A DNA stretch of 64,000 nucleotides from Larix kaempferi (Eukaryota; Streptophyta; Pinopsida; Pinales; Pinaceae), in the NCBI GenBank assembly GCA_027924585.1, contig BSBM01000602.1, forward strand, positions 7,191,501 through 7,255,500, read 5' to 3'. A model generated the notes under the pieces. That model saw only the letters and a program-made list of their open reading frames with translations. It was not told the origin of the DNA and did not search any database. Position 1 is the first letter of the stretch; every line of letters starts with the position of its first letter. Shown one piece after another: positions 36,031-49,219 of the stretch. The position numbers were made by a program, and so were the translations under genes.

Positions 36031-37945
36031 ATGCGTTATAAGAGTTCAATGAAAAATCATTCTAATAGGGATGATGGGAACACATCCAAAAATGTGAAGA
36101 AATCAAGCTCTTTGTAATTTCTATATTAAATCAATATGTTTGAATTATATGTAAGTTTAACTAATATGTATTGGTTAATGTGTGTCATGCAAATCCAAAA
36201 AATGAGGAATCTCTATAAGTTCATTTGCAATATAAGTGCATAAGAGCGTAAAACATTGATGGAAACGTTGCAGAGGGATGAATCAAGTGAAACAAAAAGA
36301 AATAAATATGAATTTTTTCTTGAATTTTTAGTAATATTGTACTTAAGAATATTAGCTAATATGTTTTAAACAATCTAATTCACATATGTTGAATGTTATG
36401 TAGGGACTAATAGTAACAGAAGGGAATGTCATGATAAAAATTTTTGATGGATGATTTAAATGATGATGAATTGGTCCTTAACTCATTTGGAGTGGGGCTA
36501 GAAGTGAATGAAAAGGGAATTTTTTTTAATAAAAGTATGAGGTATATAGTGAAAAGAACGTATAGATGTACTTTTCACTTACAGTACAGAAATCAATCCA
36601 ATGAGTCCAAGAATCAAGTTATATATAAACTACATGAGGCGTTTCCAAAGTAATGGTCAATGAGACCTGTGAGAATTGAAATAGAAAAAACATACAACAA
36701 CAAAAAAGAACTATTCAAAAAGTAATATTCCTAAACATGTTTTTATAGAATATGTACCTAGTACTACAAAACATTCCTTTATTAATATTAATTCCACTAT
36801 ATTTATTTTTCATATCAACATAAAAATGTTTTAATGTCATTTTACATTTTCAGTAAGATTATCAAAATACCAAAGGATGAACGGGGTGATATTTGAAATA
36901 TGCCAGTATGAATTTCCAAAAAAGTGTACAATGAGATGGTAAAGGAAATGGGCACAATTTCATTGCAGGAGGAGCCATCTCAACAACAACGTGCTTCAAA
37001 TGTATGAAATCATTGAATTTTTCTATTATGTAAATTTATATAATGAATTAATTTAGTATTAAAAATTATTATTCTCATTTTTTTGTTGCAGAAAAAGAAA
37101 ACAAAATGGAAACCATTCAACACATAAGACAGGACAAAAAGGAAAAAAAGGGTTGATAACAAAGTTTGTGAGTAGTTTTGATTTCCTTATAACAACTTAC
37201 AATTTCATATTTGTTGTGATCTGTATAGTTTACTTTTTTTATAGTGACCATCATTGGATGTCTTCAAATAGGTTTTAACATACAAAGAAGAACCATCGGA
37301 AGAATTGATTGACATTGGGTTAAGTATGGGTTGTGAGTATATGATGGCATATCAAAAATTAATTGTGGAATTTGTAAGTATCTATTTTGTTTTAATTCTC
37401 TCATTTATAAGTGATAGAACAACAAAAATCCTTTATATTAAATCTATGATTTTTTACAGGGTATAAAACTTGCAGGAAACAAAGTATGGAGTGGAGCCAG
37501 CATAAGATTTGTTGGTAGAAGCAATGAGACATGGTTTTGAAAGAATGTGTATCATTTAGGACTCAATTTTTTCTATGGTACTTTGCTTTTCAATTTACAT
37601 TCATGCACACTATCTATTTTAATTTTCGTTATTCCCATCAATGTGGAAACACTCATTACTTTTTATTTTTATGTTTGTAGATGGAAGCTGAAGAAGAGGA
37701 AAACAATAGAGGCAATCAATAAATCATTCAGCCAAATAACCTAAGTCATGCAAGTGGCTCGAGTACTAACAATAGTTCCAACAAAGAATGATGATCCATT
37801 TATTTTGGATGTTAATGGAAATTGTTGTATATTTTGAAATAATTGTCTCTGAAAATCAGGCATTTTGTATAATGTATTGGACATAGTGTCCCAATTGAAA
37901 TACAATGGGTTACAATGTAACAATTACGTGCATGTTGACATTTTG
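36031..37945 (+). pseudogene. Multi-exon gene of unknown function, divergent from the SET-like gene
   Basis: The ATG at 36031 opens a short lysine/serine-rich exon ending at a GTAATT donor (36114). Later coding pieces have good acceptors: before 36403 (exon with DDLNDDELVLNSFGVG near 36450), before 37092 (TTTGTTGCAG), before 37272, before 37460 (TTTTTTACAG) and before 37681 (TGTTTGTAG). Pieces are basic and small, with KKKTKWKPF in one and GIKLAGNKVWSGASIR in another. Several frames contain stops. I do not recognise it. Position beside motif cluster A and next to cluster B suggests a second, TNPA-like element gene, but that is inference. Confidence 0.4.
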
Positions 37946-38311
37946 ATTATTATGGACTTTATGTTGTCCCATTTTGTATGACAAAGGGCCTCTTATTGAT
38001 ATATAAAAAATGAAGTTTTTTATTCTATTGCTTTCTCCAGTGTCGTGAAATGTTACATCGATAATTAAATACATGGATGATTAAATATTACAATAGATGC
38101 AAAAATTTATGATATAACAAATTAATCTAAACATCATATCCAAACACAATAACTAAAATTCAAATGAATACTACTATAAAAAATATTTCAATTTATAATG
38201 AATAATGGAATTAACTAAAATAAAAGTAAAATATAGATACTACACTGAGATTTTAGTAGTCATTGCTCACCAAACATAAAATAATCTATGGTTCTTTCGA
38301 TCATTCCAATC

Positions 38312-38327
38312 GCATCGGTGCATTTAA
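38312..38327. repeat. Left half of palindromic motif cluster B
   Basis: GCATCGGTGC at 38312-38321, then TTTAA at 38323-38327, the left target duplication of the copia element. It is contiguous with 49220 onward once the copia element is removed. Confidence 0.65.
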
Positions 38328-41300
38328 TGTTGGAATACTGAAAGGGGGGGTGAATCAGTATTCGTACACTCGCCACTTTTGATCTCAATATATATAATCA
38401 TTCAATTTATTGGTAGCAGATCACTTCATTCAATATATTATGAGCAATATAAATCAACAGTGCAAGACGAACAACCGCAAATACATAGTACACTAGAATT
38501 TACGTGGAAAACCGAATAGGATAAAACCAATGAATTCTTTAATATATATATATATATATATTAAATTCAATTTATTTACTAGCATCGACTAGAAGGAGGA
38601 TCCAACCCCTTTATTTTCTATCACCAACTAGAAGGAGGCTCTAACCGCCTGATTTACACGCTCCAACATGAAGGAAGCTCCAACTCCCTAATTTACCATC
38701 ACTGACTGGAAGGAAGCTACCACTCCCTATCCTTTCCCCATCCTACCACCTTGATATGAAATACTAAGAGTATCAATATATCATTATCATCGTCTCTATC
38801 AATTAAATTTTCTAAGATCGGTTGTGGCTTAGCTTTGTACTTCACCAAACTCTACTTCGACTTCCTTTACCTTTGACTTATCCAACTGTGACATGCACCT
38901 TGATTCTTCGTTTACTTCATATTCATCTTCGATCTTTCACTTCTTGCAAACCCTAAAATACTTCAACTTACCCATCTACGACACATGACTCATTTCTATG
39001 CTTACATCAAATTCATCTATGATCTTTCACTTCTTCTTAACTGCAAAATTGTAACATCCCTACCATGAAAGTTTGTTCAATTGTGGCCAATTTCGAACTT
39101 TGGACAAGTGGAACCCAAGCTATTCCAAATTCCCCCAAATGATTTTGGATTTAGAATTTTGTATGTAAGGGATTTATGGGTATTAGGACATCCTAATGCA
39201 TCTACTTGATGCTTAGACACTTGCTAAATACATTTAGACTTGCATTAATCAAGGAGGAATGAAAGGGAAAAATACTAGCAATTTCGATGTGGAAACCCCC
39301 CCACTAGTCACTGACTTTTTGGCTTTCCAAATGATGTACGACCCTTCCTAATTTCTGAACAGAGGCTTGTATTGGATAAAGGACTTCAATAGTAACCAAA
39401 ATGAAGCATTTATCATGATCTATAACTTGTTATTACACCCATAAAGCAGAAAGTTGTAACACATAAACATTGCTTGGAAAATGTAAACAATAGACATGGA
39501 AATTGTTACATAAGCTTTGATCAAATGCCCAAGGAGCCTGCATAAAATAAATTGGTCATATACAGTACAACAGAGAATGTTCAAGCAGCTGCAAAAACAC
39601 AGAGAATATCTGATGCAAAACTGATGTCTAATTGCTCCAAAAGTTCACAAGAAAATACAGAGGAAAACTAGCTCGGATGAGAGGTTGTTTGGAATTTATA
39701 CATGATATGCATGAGTTTTCAAGCTATGGATCAGATATGTAGCTCAACACAGTGGAATAAATCATATTTACATCAATGGAGTCACAAATACACCTTCATC
39801 AAGTTTTAGGCACCCATTAGTACCCCATCAACACTAGAACATATCCATTGAGAAGATAATGAAAGAAGAGATAGTAGAACAAGAACTATGAGATGAAATC
39901 AAACTATAGAGGGAATTGAACCTGAAACAAACACTTTATTTAAGATCTGATAATAGGTTTGAATGGCATCTCCACTATCCAACTTAGACATGGATCTTTC
40001 ACCTTCGAAATTGTTTCAATGGCAGGGAAGGTAAACACCCACTGTGCATGGCCAAGCTAAGCTCTCTAAGAGTGCAAAACAAAAATGATCCAAAATATGT
40101 TCTCCTTCCTAATCCTCCCCTTTTATTAAATTCATGTGGACTCCTTCCTTCCATGAGCTCGAATTTCCCTCCAAGATACTCACCTAACTAGAGTTAGTGG
40201 TTGCTTCCTTCATGAGACACTTGTCCTCCTCATTCTTGCACACCTCTTTCCCCAATTCGAATTGGGAATATTGGTTGACCATAACTCCCTCTATGCGCCC
40301 TCTTTATGGCTATTTTTAGCCTTGATATGTCATATTTGTCAAACATATTCCATCAGGTCTGAATTTGTCATATTTGTCATAGATTACTTCATTATTGTTT
40401 TCATAGATGCCATAGAATCTTGTTACAAGTGTCACAATTTGTCTATTATGCCTCTTCCTCTTCATTGTGATTTACTCTTCCACTCCAAGTCGAGTCTCCT
40501 TGATTTTTTCCATGAATATTTCCTCTTCAACTAACCCAAGTACATTACCCTCCACCTTGAACTCGAATTTGTTTGAGGATGATGCCAAGTGTAGTGGGGA
40601 ATCTTGCCACATGTGGGTCCCACAACCTATTATGTGCCCTCATGATCCAATGCCACATTATTTTCCTTTTTTATTATTGTTTATTTGGCCCATTTAATGT
40701 GAATTTGTAATTCTAATGGCTTTTTGGGTCTTGTAGCTCCCTTATTTCAAATTTTAATGCTTCTACCGCAACCTAGGGAACTAGTAGGTTAGTGGAATTT
40801 TTCCTCCATGATAATTTTGTTGTATGGGGACATTAAAAAAATACTTCAACTTATCCAAATACAATGTGAAAATCATTTCTTTGCTTACATGAAATTTAGC
40901 TGCACTCTTTCACTTCTTTCAAACTATAAAATACTCCAACTTATCCAACTGCAACGTGTGATTCATTTATGTGCTTTTTCAAAATAAGTTATGGTCTTTT
41001 ACTTCTATCTCAAATAAACTAGCCATTGATTCCCTTTCAAAAACCCCGAGAATGAAATTTTTAGACCATCCATAGCCACACTCACATCATTCACACCAGG
41101 TGCATTAGTCCTTGTCTACTTATAAATTTTCTTATGTCCACATGAGGGTCGACATGTTTTCTTCATTACCTTAATTTAATTAATTGATCACAATGAATTT
41201 CCAAAAAATAAGGCTTTGCACCACCAATGGGGGATTATATCCCATCCTTCTTCAATACTTCGTCGGCTTGTTAATAGTGCTTTGCTCTTCTACCGACGTA

Positions 41301-41722
41301 CTACTTGCTTATTATCTTTAACTTATCTATGGGACTTCGACACACAACTTGCTTCAACATATAGACCGTGTTCTCACTCAGACTTTCTGCATCTACTTCG
41401 ACATGGGTAACACTGTGTTGACATTGCTATATATACTTCTTCAAACTGGTTCAAGGTTTCACAACTTGCTTCGACATATCGAATGTGTGCTCACTCTGAC
41501 TATCTACATCTTCTTTGACATAAGTATCACTGTGCACTTCTGCTAGCAACTGTTGCTGTGACTATTTGCATTTACTTCGACATATGTACCGCATTGTTAT
41601 ATATAAACTAGCTTCAAGAATTATCATATACCACCTCAACATTCAGTCCAATAATATTCCATATGACAACATTGATTTCAACAATCTTTCGTTTGACATC
41701 AATGACAACATTAAGTCCAACA
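38328..41722 (-). repeat. 3' LTR of the copia element, interrupted by an insertion
   Basis: The LTR sequence matches 47676-49219. It includes an (AT)n tract at 38541-38562 and about 84-bp tandem units (CTTTCACTTCTTC-type) near 38870-39045 and 40838-41010. An insertion at 39050-40837 splits it between two of those units. Confidence 0.85.
39050..40837. mobile_element. Unclassified 1.8 kb insertion in the copia LTR
   Basis: It starts TGTAACATCCC and ends GGGGACATTAAA, flanked by AAAAT at 39045-39049 and 40838-40842, the likely 5-base target duplication. The right LTR lacks it. The inner sequence has no long ORF. Near 40560 a stretch resembling the 3' end of a pol gene (TTTGAGGATGATG-type) hints at a deleted LTR element. 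The ends do not form a clean TG...CA, so the class is open. Confidence 0.5.
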
Positions 41723-42479
41723 ATCTCCCCCTTTGTCATTGATGGAAACACCCCTTTGTCGTCACACTTTGATACTTCTGCTAGTATACTCTTCTACTTT
41801 TGTTATCCCCCTTACTGCAAGATTCTAATTACTTATTGTTTCCTCCCCCTATATTCATTTCTCTATTTCTACTCCCCCTATCTTCATTTCTCCCCCTTTG
41901 ACATCAACGACAAGGGTCTTCACATTCTGATTATGTGTTTTTTTTTAATTGCTACTCCCTTGCGCAGGTGCTCATTACTGACACATCATGTTGTTTACTT
42001 GTATTGTTTGTCTTCTTAGACAGTTCTTAGGATGTCGCAAGTACTCTTCCACACTTGCATATCTAAATTCACATTTTCTATTTCGGATAACATTAACTTG
42101 ATCCATCATTTTTAATATACCCATAAATGCTAAGGATTTGACATGGGTGACAAATTAACACAAACGTGCAATCTTCAACATTAAATAAGATAGAGTAATC
42201 TGCCAAATAATTCGTGAATGAAACCTTACTTTTGCGTCATTTCAATATTTCTGGGAGTAATCCTAAATTCTTCTGAATACAAACATTATTGGTTATGAGT
42301 GGTAATTAAATACAAATCTTACCAAAATTAGTAAGCATATTTGAAATCCTTCAAGATCCTGTGATTCTTCCGGATGCATTGACTCTGTGGTTCATTCTCC
42401 TCGTGTTCATCCAATCATTATGTTGATCCTTTAATCACTTCAATTCCATTAGTGGTTTCATTGCAATGTCTTATCCTTT

Positions 42480-42770
42480 TCAAGTTAATTATGTGGCCAA
42501 ACTTTTCGCGGTGTTTCACTCACAACAAATAGAGTTTACAAACCTTAAGAGCGACTTGGAGAGATGTGCATCTCAAGTAAAAGAGGTTGATATTAGATAG
42601 TGGTATGCTCAGATGCAGATTAATCAGAGAAATGTTCAAGAAATTGAAGTTATGAAAAAAATGAATTGATCAGTTGGAAGAGCGATGGGAACAAATTCTG
42701 GTTCTCTTGAAACAACTTTTGATAATGCCTGGTACTTCAAATGTCAAAGAGAAATCATCATCATATACTG
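42480..42770 (+). pseudogene. Coiled-coil coding remnant, plus strand, inside the copia interior
   Basis: The plus strand reads a helical segment (FTNLKSDLERCASQVKEV near 42535-42588), a stop, then QMQINQRNVQEIEVMKK, a stop and a frameshift. It runs opposite to copia gag and is probably part of another inserted retroelement. No family recognised. Confidence 0.3.
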
Positions 42771-44234
42771 AATTGCACCTCTCACTACCGAATTATGGGA
42801 ATGACTTGAGCTTCAATTGTCAATGAATACTTCGCCAGTGTTGTTGTAATTTTGACTAATTCTCCAAATATTAAAGTTGTAAATGAGGAGAAACTAGCAA
42901 TTTTGTAATGCCATTTGATAGTGTTGCTAACTATAGCAGATTTTGTTGACTATGACTTCTGCGAAAATAGTTTAATAAAATTTTATTGTTGTGGATGAAT
43001 TCATTATTATTAATATTTGTAGTGCAACTTAATTTGTACTTTTGAAATACTTTCCAATTGAAATGTATGCACTTTCTTAAAAACCGACTCCTATATCAAA
43101 ATTATCTTAGTGTGAATGGATCCATAATAGTCTTCAATTATCTTATGACTTTGATTTTGCATTCATCTTCTAGGATCAATATACTTTTTTTTCCTTGAAT
43201 TCATGAATTGTATAAAATATTCTTTTGAACTCAAGGATCTTCATATAGCATTTCAGATATTAGCATGAAATGCAACAACCTTTTGCTTCCTTTATACTAC
43301 TATCATCTGCTTCAACAATATATACCATTGGAGTTTTTCTTATCCACATTTGAGAGTACACAAACTTATCTAAATATGTCTTTTGATGTTGCACAATATC
43401 ACTTCTTATGTTTTGTAGTGCCCCTCTTGTTGGGTCCTCATGAACTGAACCTGAAACTTAAGATCTTGATACAAACAAATTAGCTATCATAATTTACAGG
43501 AAAAATAAAATAAATAAATGAATAACTTAGCAAATTAAAACAAAACATAACCTATCAACCGATTCTTCTTGTCCACTGTTGTCCGCGTCTTCCGTAGGAT
43601 CCCTCCAACAAAGCTCGTTTGAACCATAGGCGAAGCAACTGTTAGCTTCGCCACCCAACCATAGGCTCATGCTTTCAGTCGCATGGCCACCCCCGAGCTT
43701 TGGGTCGTAGAGCTCACACACAACAATTCGAGAAACTCAACTTGGGTTTCCCCCCCCACCAAAATTTCCAACCAAACCCTCAATAGCAGCAAGTCATGAG
43801 GCAATTCAAAATTACGATAATCATCTAGGATCTGGGTCCCTTACCCATTCCCAAACCCTTCCTTTTAAAGGAACATTCCATGCGACACATGTCGCTTCAT
43901 GCATAAATACATATTTTATTAAATTTCCAAGTTAATAATACTCACCCATCCATGTGTCAATTTTTCTAGGAGTTGCACCAACATTCCTAAGTTTGCTCAT
44001 GTTTGTCCCCTAGATATTTTACTTAACTCCTAGTTTTGAGGTGTAGGTGGAGTTGACTAGGTGTCCATGCTTAGGATTCTACTTTGCTCCTAAAATAAAT
44101 ATTTATATTATTTTAAATGCTCAAAATATTCTTTTATGTGCAAATGCCTAAAGTACTCAAATGCATTTCTAAGTAATGTTCTAGGTGCACAGTTATATGT
44201 TTTTAAGCAGTTAAGTTTAACAATTATTTTCACT

Positions 44235-44425
44235 AGGACCCCGGTGCCGCGCTGTTGGGCTTCCTCGTTCCTTAATTTCATTTCCCCGACATGGCACCAC
44301 TCCGTCGGGTCCAGTCATTCGTAGTTTCCATTCTTCGGAAAGGCACCACATCGTCGAGTCCTTCCGTCCACTCTTTCTGTTCTCGACAGGGTACCGCACT
44401 GTCAAGCCCTTCTGTTGTCATCCTT
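44235..44425. repeat. GC-rich tandem repeat, about 50-bp unit, four copies
   Basis: Units begin near 44241, 44293, 44342 and 44391, each with GGYRCCRCNYYGTCGRG followed by a T/C-rich half. The block is GC-rich in an otherwise AT-rich neighbourhood. Confidence 0.55.
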
Positions 44426-45082
44426 TCGTTTTGACTTGTGGGAAATTCATGTATGGATTTCAGGAGCCATTGCCTTCCATCCTTTGTCTACACACTATTA
44501 GGGACTAATGGCGTTGAGGAGTGAGTTCGTTCTCATTGCGTGCCCCCCAACTCATACGTGACCAACTCCGTCGTGGCCCACCTCGTACGCCCTCACGCTT
44601 TCCTCTTAAGCAAGCGATTCAATGTGTTATCGTCTCTCTCCCTGTGTGTGATTTATTTGTACTCTACGACCCTTCATATTCCTTTGTGTGTTGATCAGTG
44701 AACCATTTCACCTGTCGCTACACACATTTATCACAAACATATATTAGTAGTATTGTCCTCAATAATCATCATTTGATTCATAAATCTACTACTTCGTTAA
44801 GCATTTATAATTTACTCAAACATTACTCATTCATCTAATCAAACATGCATTTTGTCAATAATTACTTTCTTCGTCCTCATCACATGATCAATCGTATAGC
44901 TAGTCATTAAGCATCATTCATAAGCATATTTTCCATAATCATAGTTAATCGTTAAACACATGTAATCATTCATTTACATCTAGTGTCCAGATACACATAC
45001 TCAAAATAACATCAAAGATTTATTTTATTAATGTTTCAATCAGTCAGGTCACTCAACAGGTGCCCTCAATGTCTACAGTAGT

Positions 45083-47619
45083 CTAAGGGCACTGCATGTT
45101 CATCCACAAATAGTCAATTTTATTTCCTGTAGTATGTGCCATGGTATTTTTTGAATGTCCTACTGAGCTTCGACAATTTGGTGCTTTGTGTCGAAATCCA
45201 TCGCATACATAGCATCCTATGGTATGATAGTATTTTGCAATGTGTCCATAATGGTTGCAACTTAGACACTTACATGTATTGTTGAAATGTTTTCTACCAT
45301 AATTTATACAATCCATTGCTCTATGTCCATATTCATAACAAGAGAAGTAATATCCTCTAAATAAATTCCCATAACTGGACTAAACCTGCTTTGATGACCT
45401 ATTTTGTTCTAGGTTGTTTTGATAGGACATACTTGTTTGTTGTCATTCCTTCTGAATTATTTCTTCATTGGTTTCCTTGCTGTATGGATTCTCAGCATGC
45501 TCCAGTTCTGTTCCTTCGAATGTTCCTTTTTTCCATTTCAACATGCTCTTATCATCCCTAGCCTTCTCAACTGTCTTGTTATATCCAAGGATAGTTTTGT
45601 CATTGGGAAAACTTTGATTGTTTAATATTTTGTCGAGGATTGATAACCTATACTTATGGTTTTCATTTGTTCCCTCAATTCCTCTTTTGAATTATTCTAC
45701 TTTTAACTCAAGACTACGACATGTACCTTCTTCCTTTGTTAGCGGGCTTCTTAGAACTTCCTCTCTTCCTTTGAATTTCTTGATTTGGGATTCCAACCCA
45801 TTAATAGATTTTCTTGAATCTTCCAGAGCTTTTGAATTTTTATTATTTGACTTCTGCCTATTTTCCTCTATTAGACGAGCAATTTCTGGTTTCAAGTTTA
45901 TGATTTCATTTTCTTTCATCCTTAATACTTGCATATTGACTTTTCAAGTTAATAATTTCTTTTGTACCTTCTTTACACTCTTCGTGTTCATTAGTTTGGA
46001 TTCCTTATATACTTGCTACAATAACTCAATTTTCTTTTGAGTTTTTTCCATTTCTTTTTAAAATCACATAATTTTACTCTCTAGAATGTCCAAGTCATCC
46101 CTTGACACCTTAACATATGACTCATATTCTGGCCCTTTGATCTCTTCTAGTGCAACTAAGACATCTATATTAACATTCATTATATCTTGTTCATCATCTG
46201 TAACTGACCAGTTTAAATTTATGCAATCTTATTTTAGTATTTGATAGTCTAATTTCAACTCTTGTAATTCCTTTCTTAACATAGCACTTTCAATTTCCAG
46301 ATCTTCGCTCATCGTCTTCTTGCTTTCCAATAGATTTTTCAATGTTTCTTCTACTCTTTTTTCTTCTTCAAGTTGGATTTTTAGTTTTGTAACGGTACTC
46401 TCATCTTCCTCTGTTTTTATTATTTCTTCTTTGAGCTTGACTATTTCTTCTTTTAGTTGCTTGTTCTTTTTCCTAGCAATATTCAGTTCATTTAGTGCAT
46501 TGATGAGTTCACCTTCAAAATCAACTTCTGCTTCTTCATTAGTATTTTATTCCTTGGGTTTTTCTTCACTATCAGTGATTGTTTGATCTTCATTTGGAGT
46601 AACTATTTCCATAAACAACATTTTGCTTGAGTCACTATTGTTTTCATATTCTTCATGAGATGCACTACTTTCTTCTTTGAACAAAAACTCTTATTTTTTC
46701 TATCAAAATGTTTGGTTCTAGAACTTCCTTTATTGTATTGCATTTCCTTTCCTTTATGATAAGACTTATCTTCATCATAATTATTGTTCATTTTTCCATG
46801 AGGACATTTTGAAGCATAATGACCTACTTTTCCACAATTAAAAACACTTGAAGGGTAGCTTACCTTTAAATTTTCATGAACCTCTTTTGAGATTTAAAAA
46901 AAAATTGCTTTTCAACATCTAAATAAATTTCGAACTAGCTACTTGATTTGAATCCTTTGGTTCATTTCTTCTTGGTGCCTTGAATGCTTCTTCATGTCAC
47001 GTAGATCCATTTCCTTTGTCTATCCTCCTCTCATATGCCATAAGGATTCCTTGTAATTCCTCCATTGTTAGTGCATTTATATCTTGAGCTTCTTCAATGG
47101 CTTATATATTTGAGTCAAACTTCATTGGAAGGGATGTAACTACCTTTTGTACAATGAAATTTTCTTTCAACACTTCCCCTAGTCCTCTAATGGAGATTAC
47201 TACCTCGTCAATGCGAAGAAAATATGCTGCAATGTTTTCACCTTCATTCATCTAGAGTTTTTTGAACTAGCCCCTATACACTTGCAACTTTGCTTTCTTG
47301 AATCCCTCATCTCCTTGATATATGTTCTTTAGCTTATCCCACATTTCCTTTGGAGAGGTGATATGATTACCTTTACTAGCTTTTTTTCCGACAAACCACT
47401 GAAGATAACATTAATGGATTTTTCATTATTATGATACAAATTCTTTCCATCAACAACAGTAGGCGGATATTCTGGAACTTTGTATCCATTGGCAATGGAG
47501 AGCCAAAATTGAATTCCTAGAGACATTAGATATGCACGCATCCTTACGCTCCATAATTCAATATTGCTTCCATCCAACATTGGAATTCTACTTGATGAAA
47601 TCCCTTCGTGCCTTTCCAT
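45083..47619 (-). pseudogene. gag: gag of the copia element with coiled-coil extension and zinc knuckles
   Basis: The start at 47619 opens the copia gag domain (PMLDGSNIELWSVRMRAYL, 47580-47524). A CFNCG-like knuckle remnant lies near 46840-46800, then a basic stretch, then about 330 residues of coiled coil (46600-45690) in pieces separated by stops. The piece 45316-45083 has three knuckle-like clusters, one of which keeps the full C-x2-C-x4-H-x4-C form (CYVCDGFRHKAPNC, near 45215-45175). The coiled-coil insert makes this gag unusually long for Ty1/copia. Many stops are present. Confidence 0.72.
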
Positions 47620-47675
47620 GGATCTTCCTTCTAGTGATTAAACTATAACTTGAAGAAACATACTCTGATAGTAAT

Positions 47676-49219
47676 TGCTATAATACTAAGAGGAGGGGGG
47701 GTGAATCAGTATTCATACAATAACCACTTTTGATCACAATATATATAATCATTCACTTTATTAGCAGTATAGAAATATCACTTCATTCAATATATTATGA
47801 GCAGTATAAATCAACAGTGCATAATGAACAACCACAGATACACAGTACACCAGAATTTATGTGGAAACCCGAATGGGGGAAAACCGCAGAATGCTTTCTT
47901 ATATATATATATATATATATTACATTCAATTTATTTACCAGCTCCAACTGGAAGGAAGCACCAACTCCCTGATTTACCAGCACCGACTGGCAGGAAGCTA
48001 CCACTCCCTATCCTTGCCCCATCCTACCATCCTGTAATGAAATACTGAGAGTATCAATCTATCACTGCCACTTTATTTGATAGTTAGTTTGTTCCAATAT
48101 CAGTTGTGGCTTAGCTTTGTACTTCACCAAAATCTACTTCAACTTCCTTTACCTTCGACTTATCCAACTGCGATGTGCGCCTTGATTTTGTGCTTACTTC
48201 ATATTCAACTACGATCTTTCACTTCTTCTAAACTGCAAAATAATTCAACTTAACCAACTGCAAAGTCGACTCGTTTTTGTTCTTACATCATATTCAACTA
48301 CAATCTTTCACTTCTTCCGAACTGTAAAATACTTCAACTTATCCAACTGCAATGTGAAACTCGTTTATGTGCTTACATCAAATTTAGCTACGGTCTTTCA
48401 CTTCTTTTAAACTATAAAATACTTCAACTTATCCAACTGCAACATGCAACTCGTTTCTGTGCTTATTTGAAAATCAGTTGCAGTCTTTTACTTCTTCCTC
48501 GAATCAATTATTCATAGATTCCCTTTAAAAAACCCTGAGAATTAAAATTTTAGACCATCCACAATCGCACTCGCGTAATGCACACTTGCATCATTCACAC
48601 CAGGTGCATTAGTCCTTGTCTACTTATAGCTTTTCTTTTTTCCACATGAGGGCTGACATGTTTGATTCATTACCTGAATTTTGACCACAATGACTTTATG
48701 AAAGATAAGGCTTTGCACCACCACTAGGGGTTTAGACCCCATCCTTATTCAATGCTTTGTCGACTTGTCAATAGTGCTCCGTGCTTTGACTGACATTCTA
48801 CTTGCTTGTTACCTTCGACTTATCTATACACTTCGACGCATAACTTGCTTTGACATATAAACTGTGTGCTCACTCTAACTATCTGCATCTACTTCGACAT
48901 GGGTACCACTGTGTTGACATTGTTATATATACTTCTTCAAACTGGCTTGAAGGATTCACAACTTGCTTTGACATGTCGGCTATGTGCTCACTCCGACTAT
49001 ATGCATCTTCTTCGACATATGTATAACTGCGCACTTCTACTAGTAACTGTTGCTCCAACTATCTGCATCTGCTTCAACATATGTACCGCATTGTTATATA
49101 TATACTAGCTTCAAGGATTCTCATAGACCACCTCAACATTCAGTCCAATAATATCCCATATGACAACATTAAGTTCAACAATCTTTTGTTTGACATCAAT
49201 GAAAACATTAAGTCCAACA
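47676..49219 (-). repeat. 5' LTR of the copia element
   Basis: 1,544 bp, intact apart from decay of its inner end (TGCTATAATACT where the partner has TGTTGGAATACT). It contains an (AT)n tract at 47899-47921 and four tandem units of about 84 bp near 48150-48490 with the core CTTCAACTTATCCAACTGCA. Confidence 0.88.

Larger units (their letters stand above)
38328..49219 (-). mobile_element. Ty1/copia retrotransposon with long coiled-coil gag, no pol seen
   Basis: The LTRs lie at 38328-41722 (including a 1.8 kb insertion) and 47676-49219. They share the terminal AAGTCCAACA on the plus strand. The 5-base target duplication TTTAA lies at 38323-38327 and 49220-49224. Direction is minus: next to the left LTR the minus strand has a purine tract AAAGGGGGAGAT (41723-41734) before TGTTGG, and next to the right LTR it has a decayed tRNA-iMet-type site (ACTATCAGAGTA near 47660-47671). 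Gag starts at 47619. No protease, integrase or RT was found between 41735 and 45080, so pol seems lost or replaced. Confidence 0.88.

Noticed and set aside
38541-38562. (AT)n tract as a regulatory signal
   Set aside because: It occurs at the matching place in both copia LTRs and is an ordinary microsatellite.
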